DNA from: Bacillota bacterium
Lineage (GTDB): Bacteria > Bacillota > UBA4882 > UBA8346
NCBI GenBank assembly: GCA_023429995.1
Contig: JAEZCE010000027.1
Location: 248,001 to 312,000 of the forward strand
DNA: 64,000 nt
Reading direction: 5' to 3'
The notes below the pieces were generated by a model. The model did no database searches. It worked only from the letters and a program-made list of their open reading frames with translations, and was not told where the DNA came from. The position numbers and the translations under genes are program-made. Below are positions 51,230-59,836 of this stretch, one piece after another (position 1 is the stretch's first letter; every line of letters starts with the position of its first letter).

Positions 51230-51737
51230 GCCGGAATTGATTAAAGATTTAATCCCCGAAAACTATTTTCAAAAGGCCCAAATTGATGTCAATAGTCACG
51301 AGGATTTGAAAGAGCGATTTGGCCTTGTTTTGAGAGGATATGAGAAATTTAATCTGCAGGAGTTTTTGCAATCGCACAAATACCTATTCGAAGCCGTTTT
51401 ACAGGACATGCTTAAATGCATTCAGTGCGACGGGAATTGCCATTCCAGCATCCATTCAAACGGCGGTATCCCAATATATCAGGGGCTTGATTACGATTAC
51501 ATTCGAATTTATAACCAGCCGGCAGTAAAGGCTATTGTATGTCCGGGGGCGGCGGAGAGAAAGAGGCAGATCAAAGAGCAATTAACGATTGGAAAGCTTC
51601 GTGTATCACAAAATGTATCCGAAATTCCAAACCAAAATACCGGTAAGCAGTTTGCGGAATTCCGGGAAAAGCTTTTAAAATCGAATGTCGTTTCGATCGA
51701 TAAGAAGCGGCAGAAAAATCTTAAAGAAGCTGGATGA
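51222..51737 (+). CDS. Phage protein with Cys motif, resembling the N-terminal domain of DnaI/DnaC helicase loaders
   Basis: The 171-residue protein has LKCIQCDGNCHSS and NQPAVKAIVCPGAAERKR, in the arrangement of the zinc-binding N-terminus of helicase loaders. No AAA+ domain follows, so it would be a loader fragment or an adaptor. The GTG start overlaps the preceding gene by eight bases. Low certainty. Confidence 0.55.
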   Translation: MGEPELIKDLIPENYFQKAQIDVNSHEDLKERFGLVLRGYEKFNLQEFLQSHKYLFEAVLQDMLKCIQCDGNCHSSIHSNGGIPIYQGLDYDYIRIYNQPAVKAIVCPGAAERKRQIKEQLTIGKLRVSQNVSEIPNQNTGKQFAEFREKLLKSNVVSIDKKRQKNLKEAG

Positions 51738-51819
51738 TTTATATTGTAACTCTTGTTGGATTAAGGCAACTAATTAACAAATTTTTCTATAATGACGATA
51801 TTATAGGGGAGGGTTTTCC

Positions 51820-51978
51820 TTGGAGAAGAAAGTTATTCCGGTAACCATGAGTATTGATGAAACAATGATGAAAGTCCGGAAAGGGCTTGAACAGATCAGA
51901 TATGGCGAGATTGTAATAAAGGTCGAGAATGGAAAGCCCATTTGGGTGGATAAGCATGAGAGGGAAAGGGTGGGGTAG
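51820..51978 (+). CDS. YezD-like small protein (DUF2292)
   Basis: From TTG 51820, with GGGGAGGG upstream, 52 residues include LEQIRYGEIVIKVENGKPIWVD, the DUF2292/YezD pattern. Function unknown. Confidence 0.65.
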   Translation: MEKKVIPVTMSIDETMMKVRKGLEQIRYGEIVIKVENGKPIWVDKHERERVG

Positions 51979-51980
51979 TT

Positions 51981-52388
51981 ATGACTTGGGATAATTTATT
52001 AAGTGGTTTAATAGGTGCTATTATCGTTCTTTTATTAGATAGACTAATAGTGCTTTGGAAAAATAAAAGAGATGCGAAAAAGCTCTGTTCAATTTTTGTC
52101 AATGATTTATTGGCAATTATTAGGATGGGAGAAATCGAGAATTCTGATATTGCAGATTCAATACAACGAAGTCTTTTGTCGTCAAATCTTTGGCGAAATT
52201 TAACTCCAGAAATGATAAGAACATTGCCGATGTGGCTTCTTCAAAGAATAGTATACATTTATACATCTTTCGAACTATATGCAAAGTCTGTTATTGTCAG
52301 AGATGATGAAAGGTATATTAAAAGCAAAATGGAAGCAGAAATACTTGTAAAACAACTTTGTAAATATGCTGGGATGTATGATAAATAA
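51981..52388 (+). CDS. Phage protein with N-terminal membrane helix
   Basis: The 135-residue product starts MTWDNLLSGLIGAIIVLLLDRLIVLW, a single membrane anchor, followed by a soluble helical domain. It starts two bases after the YezD-like stop. No family recognised; AT-rich, possibly a lysogenic-conversion gene. Confidence 0.6.
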   Translation: MTWDNLLSGLIGAIIVLLLDRLIVLWKNKRDAKKLCSIFVNDLLAIIRMGEIENSDIADSIQRSLLSSNLWRNLTPEMIRTLPMWLLQRIVYIYTSFELYAKSVIVRDDERYIKSKMEAEILVKQLCKYAGMYDK

Positions 52389-52396
52389 CTATACTA

Positions 52397-52435
52397 GCTA
52401 CGCCACAATGCGATGCCGACATTCTGGGAAAAGGG
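52397..52435 (+). repeat. Direct repeat flanking the MSKAYR gene, left copy
   Basis: GCTACGCCACAATGCGATGC...AAAAGGG matches 52830-52868 at 36 of 39 positions. The right copy is part of an intact terminator. Confidence 0.8.
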
Positions 52436-52443
52436 AGAATATT

Positions 52444-52794
52444 ATGAGTAAAGCATATCGTGAAAGGCAACGGAGAAAGAAGAGTATTATAAGAAAGATT
52501 TTAAAAATATTAATCCCATTAATAACTACATTCTTTTTAGCTGGTTTTGGATATCAAGCTTTCGTCGATAATAACGTAGTCATGTTTGGACGTACTGGAA
52601 ATCAACTTAACTTCCCTGGAATCTCATCTAAAGTAATGTTTTATGCAATTTTACTGTTTGGGTTGGCAATAAATCTAATAATTTATAATGACGATGATAA
52701 GTATGATGGGTTATTAAAAGGGCTTGAAACATTAGTGGTTTCACTTGTGATATTTGCTGTAATGCTTGCTATTTGTTATTTGCCTAAAAGATAA
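52444..52794 (+). CDS. Three-helix membrane protein of the MS(K/Q)AYR family
   Basis: The 116-residue protein starts MSKAYRERQRRKK and has three hydrophobic segments (about 22-40, 62-80, 93-112) with a DDDKYDGLLKGL loop. AAGGGAG precedes ATG 52444. It resembles the frameshifted gene at 30562-30917. The gene lies between two 39-base direct repeats, so it looks like an inserted cassette (moron). Function unknown. Confidence 0.65.
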   Translation: MSKAYRERQRRKKSIIRKILKILIPLITTFFLAGFGYQAFVDNNVVMFGRTGNQLNFPGISSKVMFYAILLFGLAINLIIYNDDDKYDGLLKGLETLVVSLVIFAVMLAICYLPKR

Positions 52795-52829
52795 TAAGAA
52801 GTTTTCAGAAACAAGATTAATCTAATAAG

Positions 52830-52868
52830 GCTACGCCACGAAGCGATGCCGACATTCCGGGAAAAGGG
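52830..52868 (+). repeat. Direct repeat flanking the MSKAYR gene, right copy
   Basis: Second 39-base copy, overlapping the terminator at 52847-52891. Confidence 0.8.
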
Positions 52869-52891
52869 GCCCGGGTTGTCGGCTTTTTTAT
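52847..52891 (+). terminator. Rho-independent terminator
   Basis: GCCGACA pairs with TGTCGGC, with an inner CCGGG/CCCGG stem, followed by TTTTTTATTTT. Confidence 0.85.
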
Positions 52892-52921
52892 TTTAAAATA
52901 GGAAAAAGGGGATGAATGGGG

Positions 52922-53449
52922 ATGCATAGTGCACCAGATGAGATTTATGAACGTGAAATCCAGGATGATAACAAGATCGCGGCAAATTGGCTTTTATGGA
53001 TCGCGGAAAGGAAAGCGGAATATCTTAACAGAAGAACCGAATTAATTAATGCAGAGAACCATGAGTATCAATTGGCGGTATCCAGTAATCGAAGTGGTAC
53101 TTCAGACCCCACCGGAAAGATTGGCTACAAATTAGCCCTCGGCGAAGATACTGAAAAATGGATTAAGTTGATTAATGAGGTCGAAACAAAGTTGCCATGG
53201 AGAAAAAGAGTCTTTCTTCAATTAAGAAGAGAATATCGTTTTTCATCAGGGAGAAAGGGATGGACTGCAGCGGTACAATATCGTTATAACCAGAGAATTG
53301 CTGAAATTCTAAATGTAAATCCGGAAGAAGTTTGGATTGACAGCCGACAAACATTCAGTATTTGGTGGAATGAAATCGTTGATTATACTGTCCGGCTGGC
53401 ATGTAAGCGAGGGTTACTATTTGAAATAAATGATGAAAAAGCAGGATAA
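52922..53449 (+). CDS. Phage late-gene regulator-like protein (ArpU-like)
   Basis: The 175-residue helical protein has EVETKLPWRKRVFLQLRREYRFSSGRKGWTAAVQYRYNQRIAEIL, a sigma-like HTH area of the kind found in ArpU/LmaC regulators placed before the packaging genes. Assignment rests mainly on layout. An ATG at 52916 is an alternative start. Confidence 0.5.
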   Translation: MHSAPDEIYEREIQDDNKIAANWLLWIAERKAEYLNRRTELINAENHEYQLAVSSNRSGTSDPTGKIGYKLALGEDTEKWIKLINEVETKLPWRKRVFLQLRREYRFSSGRKGWTAAVQYRYNQRIAEILNVNPEEVWIDSRQTFSIWWNEIVDYTVRLACKRGLLFEINDEKAG

Positions 53450-53503
53450 TTTAGCTGTAATTTACCGCAATGCATTATAGGGGTTTATAATGGTATTGTG
53501 ATA

Positions 53504-53530
53504 AGTCGCCAAAACAAGGCGGCTTTTTTA
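53504..53530 (+). terminator. Rho-independent terminator
   Basis: AAGTCGCC pairs with GGCGGCTT around AAAACAA, followed by TTTTTTATTTT. Confidence 0.75.
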
Positions 53531-53543
53531 TTTTGAGGATAAC

Positions 53544-53990
53544 ATGATTCCAAAACCAGAACGGAAGAAAACCTGCCTCGATATGTCAGGGCTGCCTTTT
53601 GGAAAAACAAACCGGAAACAGCGAGTTAATTTACAGCCTCGGAAAGAGCGGAAACGAACTCGATGTCTCATCCCCGGTTGTAATAAACCGGTTGGCCCCG
53701 GTCGACATCATGGAATTCAAAAGTCAATGGTTATTATCGATCACGAGTTTAATCTATTTGATTTATGCTCGGAGCATCACGGTCAAGCGGATGAATTTGA
53801 AATAAGTCAAATAGATTTATTCGAGTTAAAGGCCCATGAATTAGGAATCACAATTGAAGAATTGTTAAGAACCCTGGAGCAATGTTCCGGGGTTCATTTA
53901 TTTATAGACGGAGAGATGGTACGGGTTGAGAAAAAAGTGTTCCAAAAGCAAAATAGAGAAGAGGCGAAAAAGCAAAGTGGAGCGGCCTAA
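53544..53990 (+). CDS. HNH-like zinc-binding phage protein
   Basis: The 148-residue protein has RCLIPGCNKPVGPGRHHGIQKSMVIIDHEFNLFDLCSEHHGQAD, where paired Cys and the HH...LCxxHH pattern match an HNH/treble-clef fold. It is probably a nuclease or DNA-binding protein. Basic N-terminus. Confidence 0.7.
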   Translation: MIPKPERKKTCLDMSGLPFGKTNRKQRVNLQPRKERKRTRCLIPGCNKPVGPGRHHGIQKSMVIIDHEFNLFDLCSEHHGQADEFEISQIDLFELKAHELGITIEELLRTLEQCSGVHLFIDGEMVRVEKKVFQKQNREEAKKQSGAA

Positions 53991-54075
53991 AGTACCGGGA
54001 GAATTTAATCCATTCTTTTTTCGTGAGAATAAGGGGTTTATTAAAACAGAAATATCAAAAACGAGGCAATGATAT

Positions 54076-54558
54076 ATGGTTGGAAAAGTAACTGCTCTCC
54101 AGGATGATGCAAAAGCAGTCTTTATACAATTCGATGAAAAATGCAAGTTTAAGCTGAATGAGCCGGTTAATGTATCAAGTAAAAGGTTTAAACGGACCTT
54201 GAAACAGAATTCGTTTTACTGGTCATATTTAACTTGGTGCTTACACCCGCTTGGTGGAGATTTAGAAAGCCAGGGACATTTTTCGGTCGATGCTTTTCAC
54301 GAAAATGTTAAGGCATGGATTGAGGCAAAACATAGTCATGATTTTCCTATGGATAAAAACTTTTCAACGGCTGGTCTTGATAAAAAAGACTTTGTCCGTT
54401 TTTTTGATTTAGTCAATGCGGAATTGATGATTGAAAAACTTGGAGTAGACACCTCGCCATTTTTCAAAGACTATGAAAAATATAGTCATTGGGGGGAATA
54501 TAATGATCCGGATTTTCGACGGTTTATGGATGAAAAGGTACCGGAGACTCCGTTTTAG
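54076..54558 (+). CDS. NinB-like / YqaN-like phage recombination protein
   Basis: The 160-residue product contains KRFKRTLKQNSFYWSYLTWCLHPLG, matching the RS..QN..YW entry of NinB-type proteins that bind single-stranded DNA. The rest fits a small helical domain. Moderate certainty. Confidence 0.6.
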   Translation: MVGKVTALQDDAKAVFIQFDEKCKFKLNEPVNVSSKRFKRTLKQNSFYWSYLTWCLHPLGGDLESQGHFSVDAFHENVKAWIEAKHSHDFPMDKNFSTAGLDKKDFVRFFDLVNAELMIEKLGVDTSPFFKDYEKYSHWGEYNDPDFRRFMDEKVPETPF

Positions 54559-54659
54559 CTTTGTTTTAATTTATGCTAACAGGATAGAATTAAAAATTGT
54601 CGAATACTTTTAGAATAAATCTGGAAATACCATTTAATAGATATAGAGGTATTTGACAA

Positions 54660-55514
54660 ATGATGATTGACGATATACTTAATAATGGGTTGATGGAAGA
54701 TAACATTTTAGATGCTTTAAGAAATTCGGTTGTCATTGAAATATCTAACGTAGTAAATTATCGATATGAAATTGAAGGCGATTTTGGAATGAACGATATG
54801 CCAAATATTGCTCCGGCATTTCCGCTGATGTGGTTTGAATGGAGTATTCCGAAACAGATAAATTATAAAGGACAGATTAGTAAAATAAATATTGGCATTG
54901 AAAAAACCGGGGTGCTTTGGTATAGCTATAAAGAAGAGTCGAGATGGGGAGTAGAAGTATTTGTTTTCGAAAAATATATTGATGATGTGATTGAATATGT
55001 AGGAAGGGAAAAAATTTACGCGAATGAATTGGGGGAACTCGATTTAAATGAGCCAAGGCATATTGAATATGTTCGTAGCGTAGTAAATCGACTTGTAGAA
55101 TTAAATCAATTGGATCCAAAAGTCGCCGAAAATCATGTAAGTAAATCAATTGAATCAAACTTTATGTTAACCGGAATAGCAGTATCGTTTATGCATTGTA
55201 AAAATGTTAAATCCAATAAAATCGAACACCCCAAAGCATTGCAGAAAGCAAGGCTGCGTAGAAAAAAACTTCCACTTGTAGAGTATCATATATTAGAAAT
55301 ATCACCCATAAAAAAAATATTGAACGAGGTAGGTCAAGCAGAAACTCAAGGATTTAAACAAGCATTACATATTTGCCGCGGACATTTTAAGGATTATTCG
55401 AATGGTTCTGGATTATTTGGAAAATATCAAGGGTTATATTGGTGGGAGGATCAAATTCGTGGCTCTGCGAAAGAAGGAATTATAATGAAAGATTATAAAA
55501 TAAAAACAGAATAG
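54660..55514 (+). CDS. Conserved phage protein with RGHF...LFGKY..YWW motif
   Basis: The 284-residue protein ends with HICRGHFKDYSNGSGLFGKY then YWWEDQIRGSAKEG, a C-terminal motif I have seen in conserved hypothetical phage proteins. No enzyme family is recognised. It is AT-rich relative to its neighbours and sits with the next gene between two terminators, as accessory genes do. Confidence 0.6.
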   Translation: MMIDDILNNGLMEDNILDALRNSVVIEISNVVNYRYEIEGDFGMNDMPNIAPAFPLMWFEWSIPKQINYKGQISKINIGIEKTGVLWYSYKEESRWGVEVFVFEKYIDDVIEYVGREKIYANELGELDLNEPRHIEYVRSVVNRLVELNQLDPKVAENHVSKSIESNFMLTGIAVSFMHCKNVKSNKIEHPKALQKARLRRKKLPLVEYHILEISPIKKILNEVGQAETQGFKQALHICRGHFKDYSNGSGLFGKYQGLYWWEDQIRGSAKEGIIMKDYKIKTE

Positions 55515-55602
55515 CACCTTTGGGTTTATTTTTATTTGTTTAACTTTTGGAGGAATACATAATATTTTGGGGAATACTTCCATAAAAATTGTGGAGGTTA
55601 AG

Positions 55603-56100
55603 ATGTTGAACTTTCAAAAAATAAGCGAAGAACATTCGAAGAGTTTTGGGGCCGTATATCAACATCAAGAAATGATGAAGAAGTCATTCATTAAAGGGAA
55701 AAATAATTTAGAACGAGTTCTTGAAAAATATCTTGGTTATAACTCTCACAGCCCAATTAGGGTAACTCTTGATAACTATAAAATAATATTAAAACTATAT
55801 AATCATAGATTAGAATTCATTTTTACAAAAATGAATACAGGTGAAGAGTATTTACCTCAAATAAGTTTTGCCGTTGTTAATGGTAGAAACAATGAAATTT
55901 CAAGGGAAGGAGAATTAGGAATATATGATCCCGTCAATGGTGAATGGGGAGTACTTTGCGATAATGATACCTATCAAAGTTGGCATACAAATATCGAGAG
56001 TGTACTTTCGCCAATCATCGACGACTTTGTCGATATAGCATCATCGGATGAAATTAAGGGGTATATCCCACGTTTAACAGAATTACCAAGCGAAAGATAG
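55603..56100 (+). CDS. Hypothetical phage protein (165 residues)
   Basis: From ATG 55603 (GTGGAGG upstream) the soluble product MLNFQKISEEHSKSFGAVYQ... shows no recognised domain. AT-rich; followed by two terminators. Confidence 0.6.
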   Translation: MLNFQKISEEHSKSFGAVYQHQEMMKKSFIKGKNNLERVLEKYLGYNSHSPIRVTLDNYKIILKLYNHRLEFIFTKMNTGEEYLPQISFAVVNGRNNEISREGELGIYDPVNGEWGVLCDNDTYQSWHTNIESVLSPIIDDFVDIASSDEIKGYIPRLTELPSER

Positions 56101-56114
56101 TAATCTAATAAGCT

Positions 56115-56140
56115 ATTAGAGCACCTTCGGGTGCTTTTTT
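56115..56140 (+). terminator. Rho-independent terminator
   Basis: AGAGCACC-TTCG-GGTGCTTTTTT: short GC stem with a UUCG tetraloop and T-run. Confidence 0.88.
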
Positions 56141-56174
56141 ATTTGGTATAAAACGAGGTGAAATAAACCCGATC

Positions 56175-56206
56175 AAGGCCGAGTGCTGTCACACTCGACC
56201 TTTTTT
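56175..56206 (+). terminator. Rho-independent terminator
   Basis: AGGCCGAGTG pairs with CACTCGACCT around CTGTCA, followed by TTTTTT. With the previous one it separates the early and packaging regions. Confidence 0.85.
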
Positions 56207-56318
56207 GTTACCCGGTAGGGGTTGGCACTCCAAACCGGATAACAGATTTATATATCGGTTCAATATAAAAAATAGTTTATAGGGGGTTGGCAAAAACATA
56301 CTCAAAGGAGCAACTTAG

Positions 56319-56993
56319 ATGAGCAATGTAAACCCCAAAGAAGTAATTGATGGAATTGCAGTAATGTGTTCGTATGACAAATTAGTTGATATTGTCGATG
56401 TCATACCGAACCCGAGAAACCCAAAGCAGCATAATGAAAAACAGATTGAACTACTCTCCCGGATTATTAAAAGCCAAGGATGGAGAGCACCAATAACCGT
56501 TTCGACAAGAAGCGGTTTTGTTGTTCGTGGCCACGGGCGGTTGATGGCCGCTCAAAAGTTTGGCGCCCAATTTGTACCGGTAGATTATCAAGATTACGAG
56601 AATGAAGCTCAAGAATGGGCCGACTTGATTTCAGATAACCGAGTAGCGGAATTGGCGGATACTGATGAGGATATGCTCAAAGACTTGCTTCAAGAAATTA
56701 AGGATGGAGTATTTGACATAGACCTAGATTTAACCGGATACACCGATGATGAAATAGAACAACTTATTCAACAAACGGCCTCCAATTTAATTGACATTGT
56801 CCCGAGTGATAAAGACATAACCGGTACCGGGATCCGGGGTAAATATTTAACGGTTGGTTCGGTTAAAGTCCCCATCACCGATGAAGAAGAGAAAAAGGCG
56901 GAGAAATTAGTGGAGAAATACGTTGACAAATACAGCGTACAGTTCGGATTTGTAACATGGTTATGTGAGGTATTGAACGATGCTGAAATTTGA
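56319..56993 (+). CDS. ParB-like N-terminal domain protein
   Basis: The 224-residue protein has the ParB/Srx domain: DVIPNPRNPKQHNEKQIELLSRIIKSQGWRAPITVSTRSGFVVRGHGRLMAAQKFG, then a helical part. Phage proteins of this kind occur just before small terminase and may act as CTP/ATP-dependent DNA-binding or nuclease proteins. It overlaps the next gene by 14 bases. GGAG precedes the ATG. Confidence 0.85.
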   Translation: MSNVNPKEVIDGIAVMCSYDKLVDIVDVIPNPRNPKQHNEKQIELLSRIIKSQGWRAPITVSTRSGFVVRGHGRLMAAQKFGAQFVPVDYQDYENEAQEWADLISDNRVAELADTDEDMLKDLLQEIKDGVFDIDLDLTGYTDDEIEQLIQQTASNLIDIVPSDKDITGTGIRGKYLTVGSVKVPITDEEEKKAEKLVEKYVDKYSVQFGFVTWLCEVLNDAEI

Positions 56994-58368
56994 TTATGAT
57001 ATAACCGATCTCCATGGCGCCGAGTATAACCCAAGGAGAATCAGCGAAGAAGATTTAGAAACCCTCGCCCAAAGCATTAAAGAACTCGGAATTGTAAAGC
57101 CGATTATCGTCCGAAACAAATTGATTGTAGCGGGCCATCAACGTACTAAAGCTCTTTTGAAATTAGGGATTAAAACGGCACCGGTATATGTGTTACCGAA
57201 CAACGTCACAACTTACGATGAAATACGTTTTAACCAGCTTCACAACGGAACGGATATGGATTCCGGGGATGAGGAAGCGGTAATCGAAGGCGGGTTTAGT
57301 CAATTAGGTTTCAGCATCATAGAATCATCCCGGATCCATGGAAACTTTAATTCACGTTTAGCAGTAGTCCGGAAAGAAATTTGTGATTTAATCATGACTT
57401 ATGGGCCGTGGGGGGCCGTTGTCGCTACAAAATCAGGAGAAATTATTCATTGTGCGCAGTACGCTTTAGCCTCATGCATCACCCGTAAACCCTTAACGGT
57501 TTATGTGATTGAGGATGGATATAAGGAGAAGTATTCAAGATATCTAAATAAGAAATATGGTGTTTTTTCTTATGACCACCTGAAAAAAGAAACCTATATC
57601 CAATCTTTCGCCCAAATGTATAGGCTCAGAGAAGGGAATTCCGAAAAAATGAATAAGAGTACCTTGTATGAAACAATGGTAATTCCTTATTTGATAAAGA
57701 ATCCTACTGCCAGGGCTATTGATTTTGGAAGCGGCCAAGGGGATTACGCATTGATGCTGCGGAAGAAAGGTTATAGTATTCACGATGTCGAGTTATTCCG
57801 CAGAAAGGAAAACAGTCTAAACTTAACGGAGATCAACCGGCTGATTGATAAAATGGTCCGGGATTTAGAAAGATATGGTCCGTATGACGTTGTAATTTGT
57901 GATAGCGTTATGAACAGCATAGACAGCGACGAGGCGGAAACATCCGTGGTGAAGGTATTGAATCTTTTATGTAAGATGGGTGGACGGATGTTTATTTCCG
58001 GCCGTTCCCGGGAGAGTGTTGATGCTTTCCTCCGGCTTAAAAAACTGGGCGGAATGAAACGGTATATTGAATTTGTTGACGATAAAGGATACACAGCCCT
58101 ATATCGTAAGGGTAGTTGGTTTTATCAAAAGTTCCATACCGAAGAACAGGTCAACGAATTGATTCAAAGCCATGGATTCAAGATTGAGATTCACGAAAGG
58201 AAAAGAAGCCGTACATCCTGGCAGGTTAGTTCCGTAAAAATCAGAGAGATTTCTTTTGATGAACTATTACAATCTATCGATTTTGAATTCAATCTACCTA
58301 TCGGGAATTCACACAGACTAAACCGTCATACGGACATGCGAAAGGTGGTACAAAAACTCTATGCTTAA
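56980..58368 (+). CDS. ParB-domain / SAM-dependent methyltransferase fusion
   Basis: Residues about 8-95 form a ParB-like domain (LHGAEYNPRRISEEDLETLAQSIKELGIVKPIIVRNKLIVAGHQRTKAL). Residues about 225-400 form a class I methyltransferase with motif I ARAIDFGSGQGDYALML and VVICDSVMNSIDS. A linker domain lies between. The pair of ParB-containing genes in tandem suggests a shared job on phage DNA, perhaps site-directed modification before packaging. The target base or protein is unknown. Confidence 0.85.
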   Translation: MLKFDYDITDLHGAEYNPRRISEEDLETLAQSIKELGIVKPIIVRNKLIVAGHQRTKALLKLGIKTAPVYVLPNNVTTYDEIRFNQLHNGTDMDSGDEEAVIEGGFSQLGFSIIESSRIHGNFNSRLAVVRKEICDLIMTYGPWGAVVATKSGEIIHCAQYALASCITRKPLTVYVIEDGYKEKYSRYLNKKYGVFSYDHLKKETYIQSFAQMYRLREGNSEKMNKSTLYETMVIPYLIKNPTARAIDFGSGQGDYALMLRKKGYSIHDVELFRRKENSLNLTEINRLIDKMVRDLERYGPYDVVICDSVMNSIDSDEAETSVVKVLNLLCKMGGRMFISGRSRESVDAFLRLKKLGGMKRYIEFVDDKGYTALYRKGSWFYQKFHTEEQVNELIQSHGFKIEIHERKRSRTSWQVSSVKIREISFDELLQSIDFEFNLPIGNSHRLNRHTDMRKVVQKLYA

Positions 58369-58798
58369 GGTTAAATTAATTACAGAGAACGATTCGTTAA
58401 AAGGCTTCCGGTATTTTTGGATGAAGAAAGTCGTCGGGTTCAATAATCAAGTTCATTGTGCCAGATGTTTGAAAGGCGGTTATGAAAAACAGGTTAGTAA
58501 CCATCTACCGGGGAATGTTGAAATTGAATTGTCGAGGTACAATGAGGGAGACTTGATATATATTTGTGGTGTATCAAGCCTATACCGGTGGGAAAAGAAC
58601 TTTCATTTAGCCGGCAGGGTCGGGAATGGAAATGTAAGAGTAACCCTCTATACCGGTGATGTTTTAGAAGTACAAGGGATTGAAGAAATATCAATTTCTG
58701 ATGAAGCCGCAAAGCGATTATACCCTGATCGTACAGATGAGTTTTTAACATGCCGTAACTTTCAATTTGGGGTTCAGATGTTTGAGACCAAGGTATAA
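58361..58798 (+). CDS. Hypothetical phage protein (145 residues)
   Basis: The product MLKVKLITENDSLKGFRYF... has VHCARCLKGG near the N-terminus and a beta-rich C-terminal half. It overlaps the fusion gene by eight bases and touches the next gene. Not recognised. Confidence 0.65.
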   Translation: MLKVKLITENDSLKGFRYFWMKKVVGFNNQVHCARCLKGGYEKQVSNHLPGNVEIELSRYNEGDLIYICGVSSLYRWEKNFHLAGRVGNGNVRVTLYTGDVLEVQGIEEISISDEAAKRLYPDRTDEFLTCRNFQFGVQMFETKV

Positions 58799-59499
58799 TG
58801 GATAATCTTATTTGCAAAAAATGCTCGGTAGGATGTAAAGAACCTTGCACCGCTCTAAAACTTTTAGTCAAAATCTATAATGAGCAACGAGTTGATGAAA
58901 AAATTCAATTAATAAAAAAGCTACGTTTCTTATTGAATATCATTGATTGGGAACCATCAGAAAGCCTTCAAGAACTCGGAAACAAGGTTATAGAAAAAAT
59001 CGCAGAACTCTCTCATATCCGGGACTTCGATATAAAAATTGGGTATGTCCTAAGCTATGAGAGAAAAGTTAATAAAGGAAAAGTAGTATTTGCAGATACC
59101 AGAAAGGTAAATGGGCCCTATCAAGCCTATTTGCCTTTTGATATTCTTATTACCTTTTATGAACCAAACATCAGTATCCTATCGGAAAATCAGCAAAAGA
59201 TTGTAATGTGGCATGAACTGAGGCATATTGATATAGGTCCAAAGGGAATTACAATCCGGCCTCATGAGGTTGATGACTGGAAGAGTATTTTAAGAGAGTA
59301 CGGAATTGATTGGGATGAATACGGCCATGAGGTTCCTGATATTCTAGGCGGTGAGGAAAATGGCAAGGCCGAAGAGGAATTCAACAAGCAAGTCCAAAAA
59401 CAAAAATGCACAAAAGGACACAACTTGGAGGCCAAACGCAAAGCAAAGAGCAATAGCCGAACTCCTGGCAGATCCGGGAGATCGAAGGCCAAAAACTGA
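58798..59499 (+). CDS. Putative phage metallopeptidase
   Basis: The protein has MWHELRHIDIGP (HExxH) with VVFADTRKVNGPYQAYLPFDILITFYEPN upstream, the pattern of the phage putative metallopeptidase family found beside small terminase. An N-terminal Cys cluster (CKKCSVGCKEPCTALK) may bind zinc. Its last 47 residues, low-complexity and basic, overlap the next gene in another frame by 140 bases; the useful domain ends before that. Confidence 0.82.
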   Translation: MDNLICKKCSVGCKEPCTALKLLVKIYNEQRVDEKIQLIKKLRFLLNIIDWEPSESLQELGNKVIEKIAELSHIRDFDIKIGYVLSYERKVNKGKVVFADTRKVNGPYQAYLPFDILITFYEPNISILSENQQKIVMWHELRHIDIGPKGITIRPHEVDDWKSILREYGIDWDEYGHEVPDILGGEENGKAEEEFNKQVQKQKCTKGHNLEAKRKAKSNSRTPGRSGRSKAKN

Positions 59500-59836
59500 T
59501 AAATGTTTAGCTGCCGGTGTGAATCGGCGTACTTTTTATAAATGGATGAAACTACCCGAATTTATTTCTTTTGTTAATGATTTAATTGACCAATATACAA
59601 GCAGTGAATTACCTGAAGTTTGGCGTGCTCACATGATGCAAGTTAAACGAGGGAATATGCAAGCTATAGAACTTTTTTATAAAATGAAAGGCCTTATACC
59701 AGAATCTAAGGTTAAGGTTAATCAAGAAGTAACTGGCAAAAATGGTGGTCCAATCGAAGTAATCAATTATAATTATTTATCTGATGAAGAACTCGAAAAC
59801 GAGTTGAGGAAGTATGAAGCACGAGTTAAGCCGTGA
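59360..59836 (+). CDS. terS: Terminase small subunit (phBC6A51-type)
   Basis: The 158-residue product has a basic start, an HTH region (NAKQRAIAELLADPGDRRPKTDKCLAAGVNRRTFYKWMKLPEF) and a helical oligomerisation area with LFYKMKGLIPES. It recognises phage DNA for packaging. ATG 59360 lies in the metallopeptidase gene; the last 23 bases overlap the large-subunit gene. Confidence 0.88.
   Translation: MARPKRNSTSKSKNKNAQKDTTWRPNAKQRAIAELLADPGDRRPKTDKCLAAGVNRRTFYKWMKLPEFISFVNDLIDQYTSSELPEVWRAHMMQVKRGNMQAIELFYKMKGLIPESKVKVNQEVTGKNGGPIEVINYNYLSDEELENELRKYEARVKP

Noticed and set aside
56150..56318. tRNA or small RNA after the two terminators
   Set aside because: No cloverleaf or conserved tRNA blocks could be found by eye.
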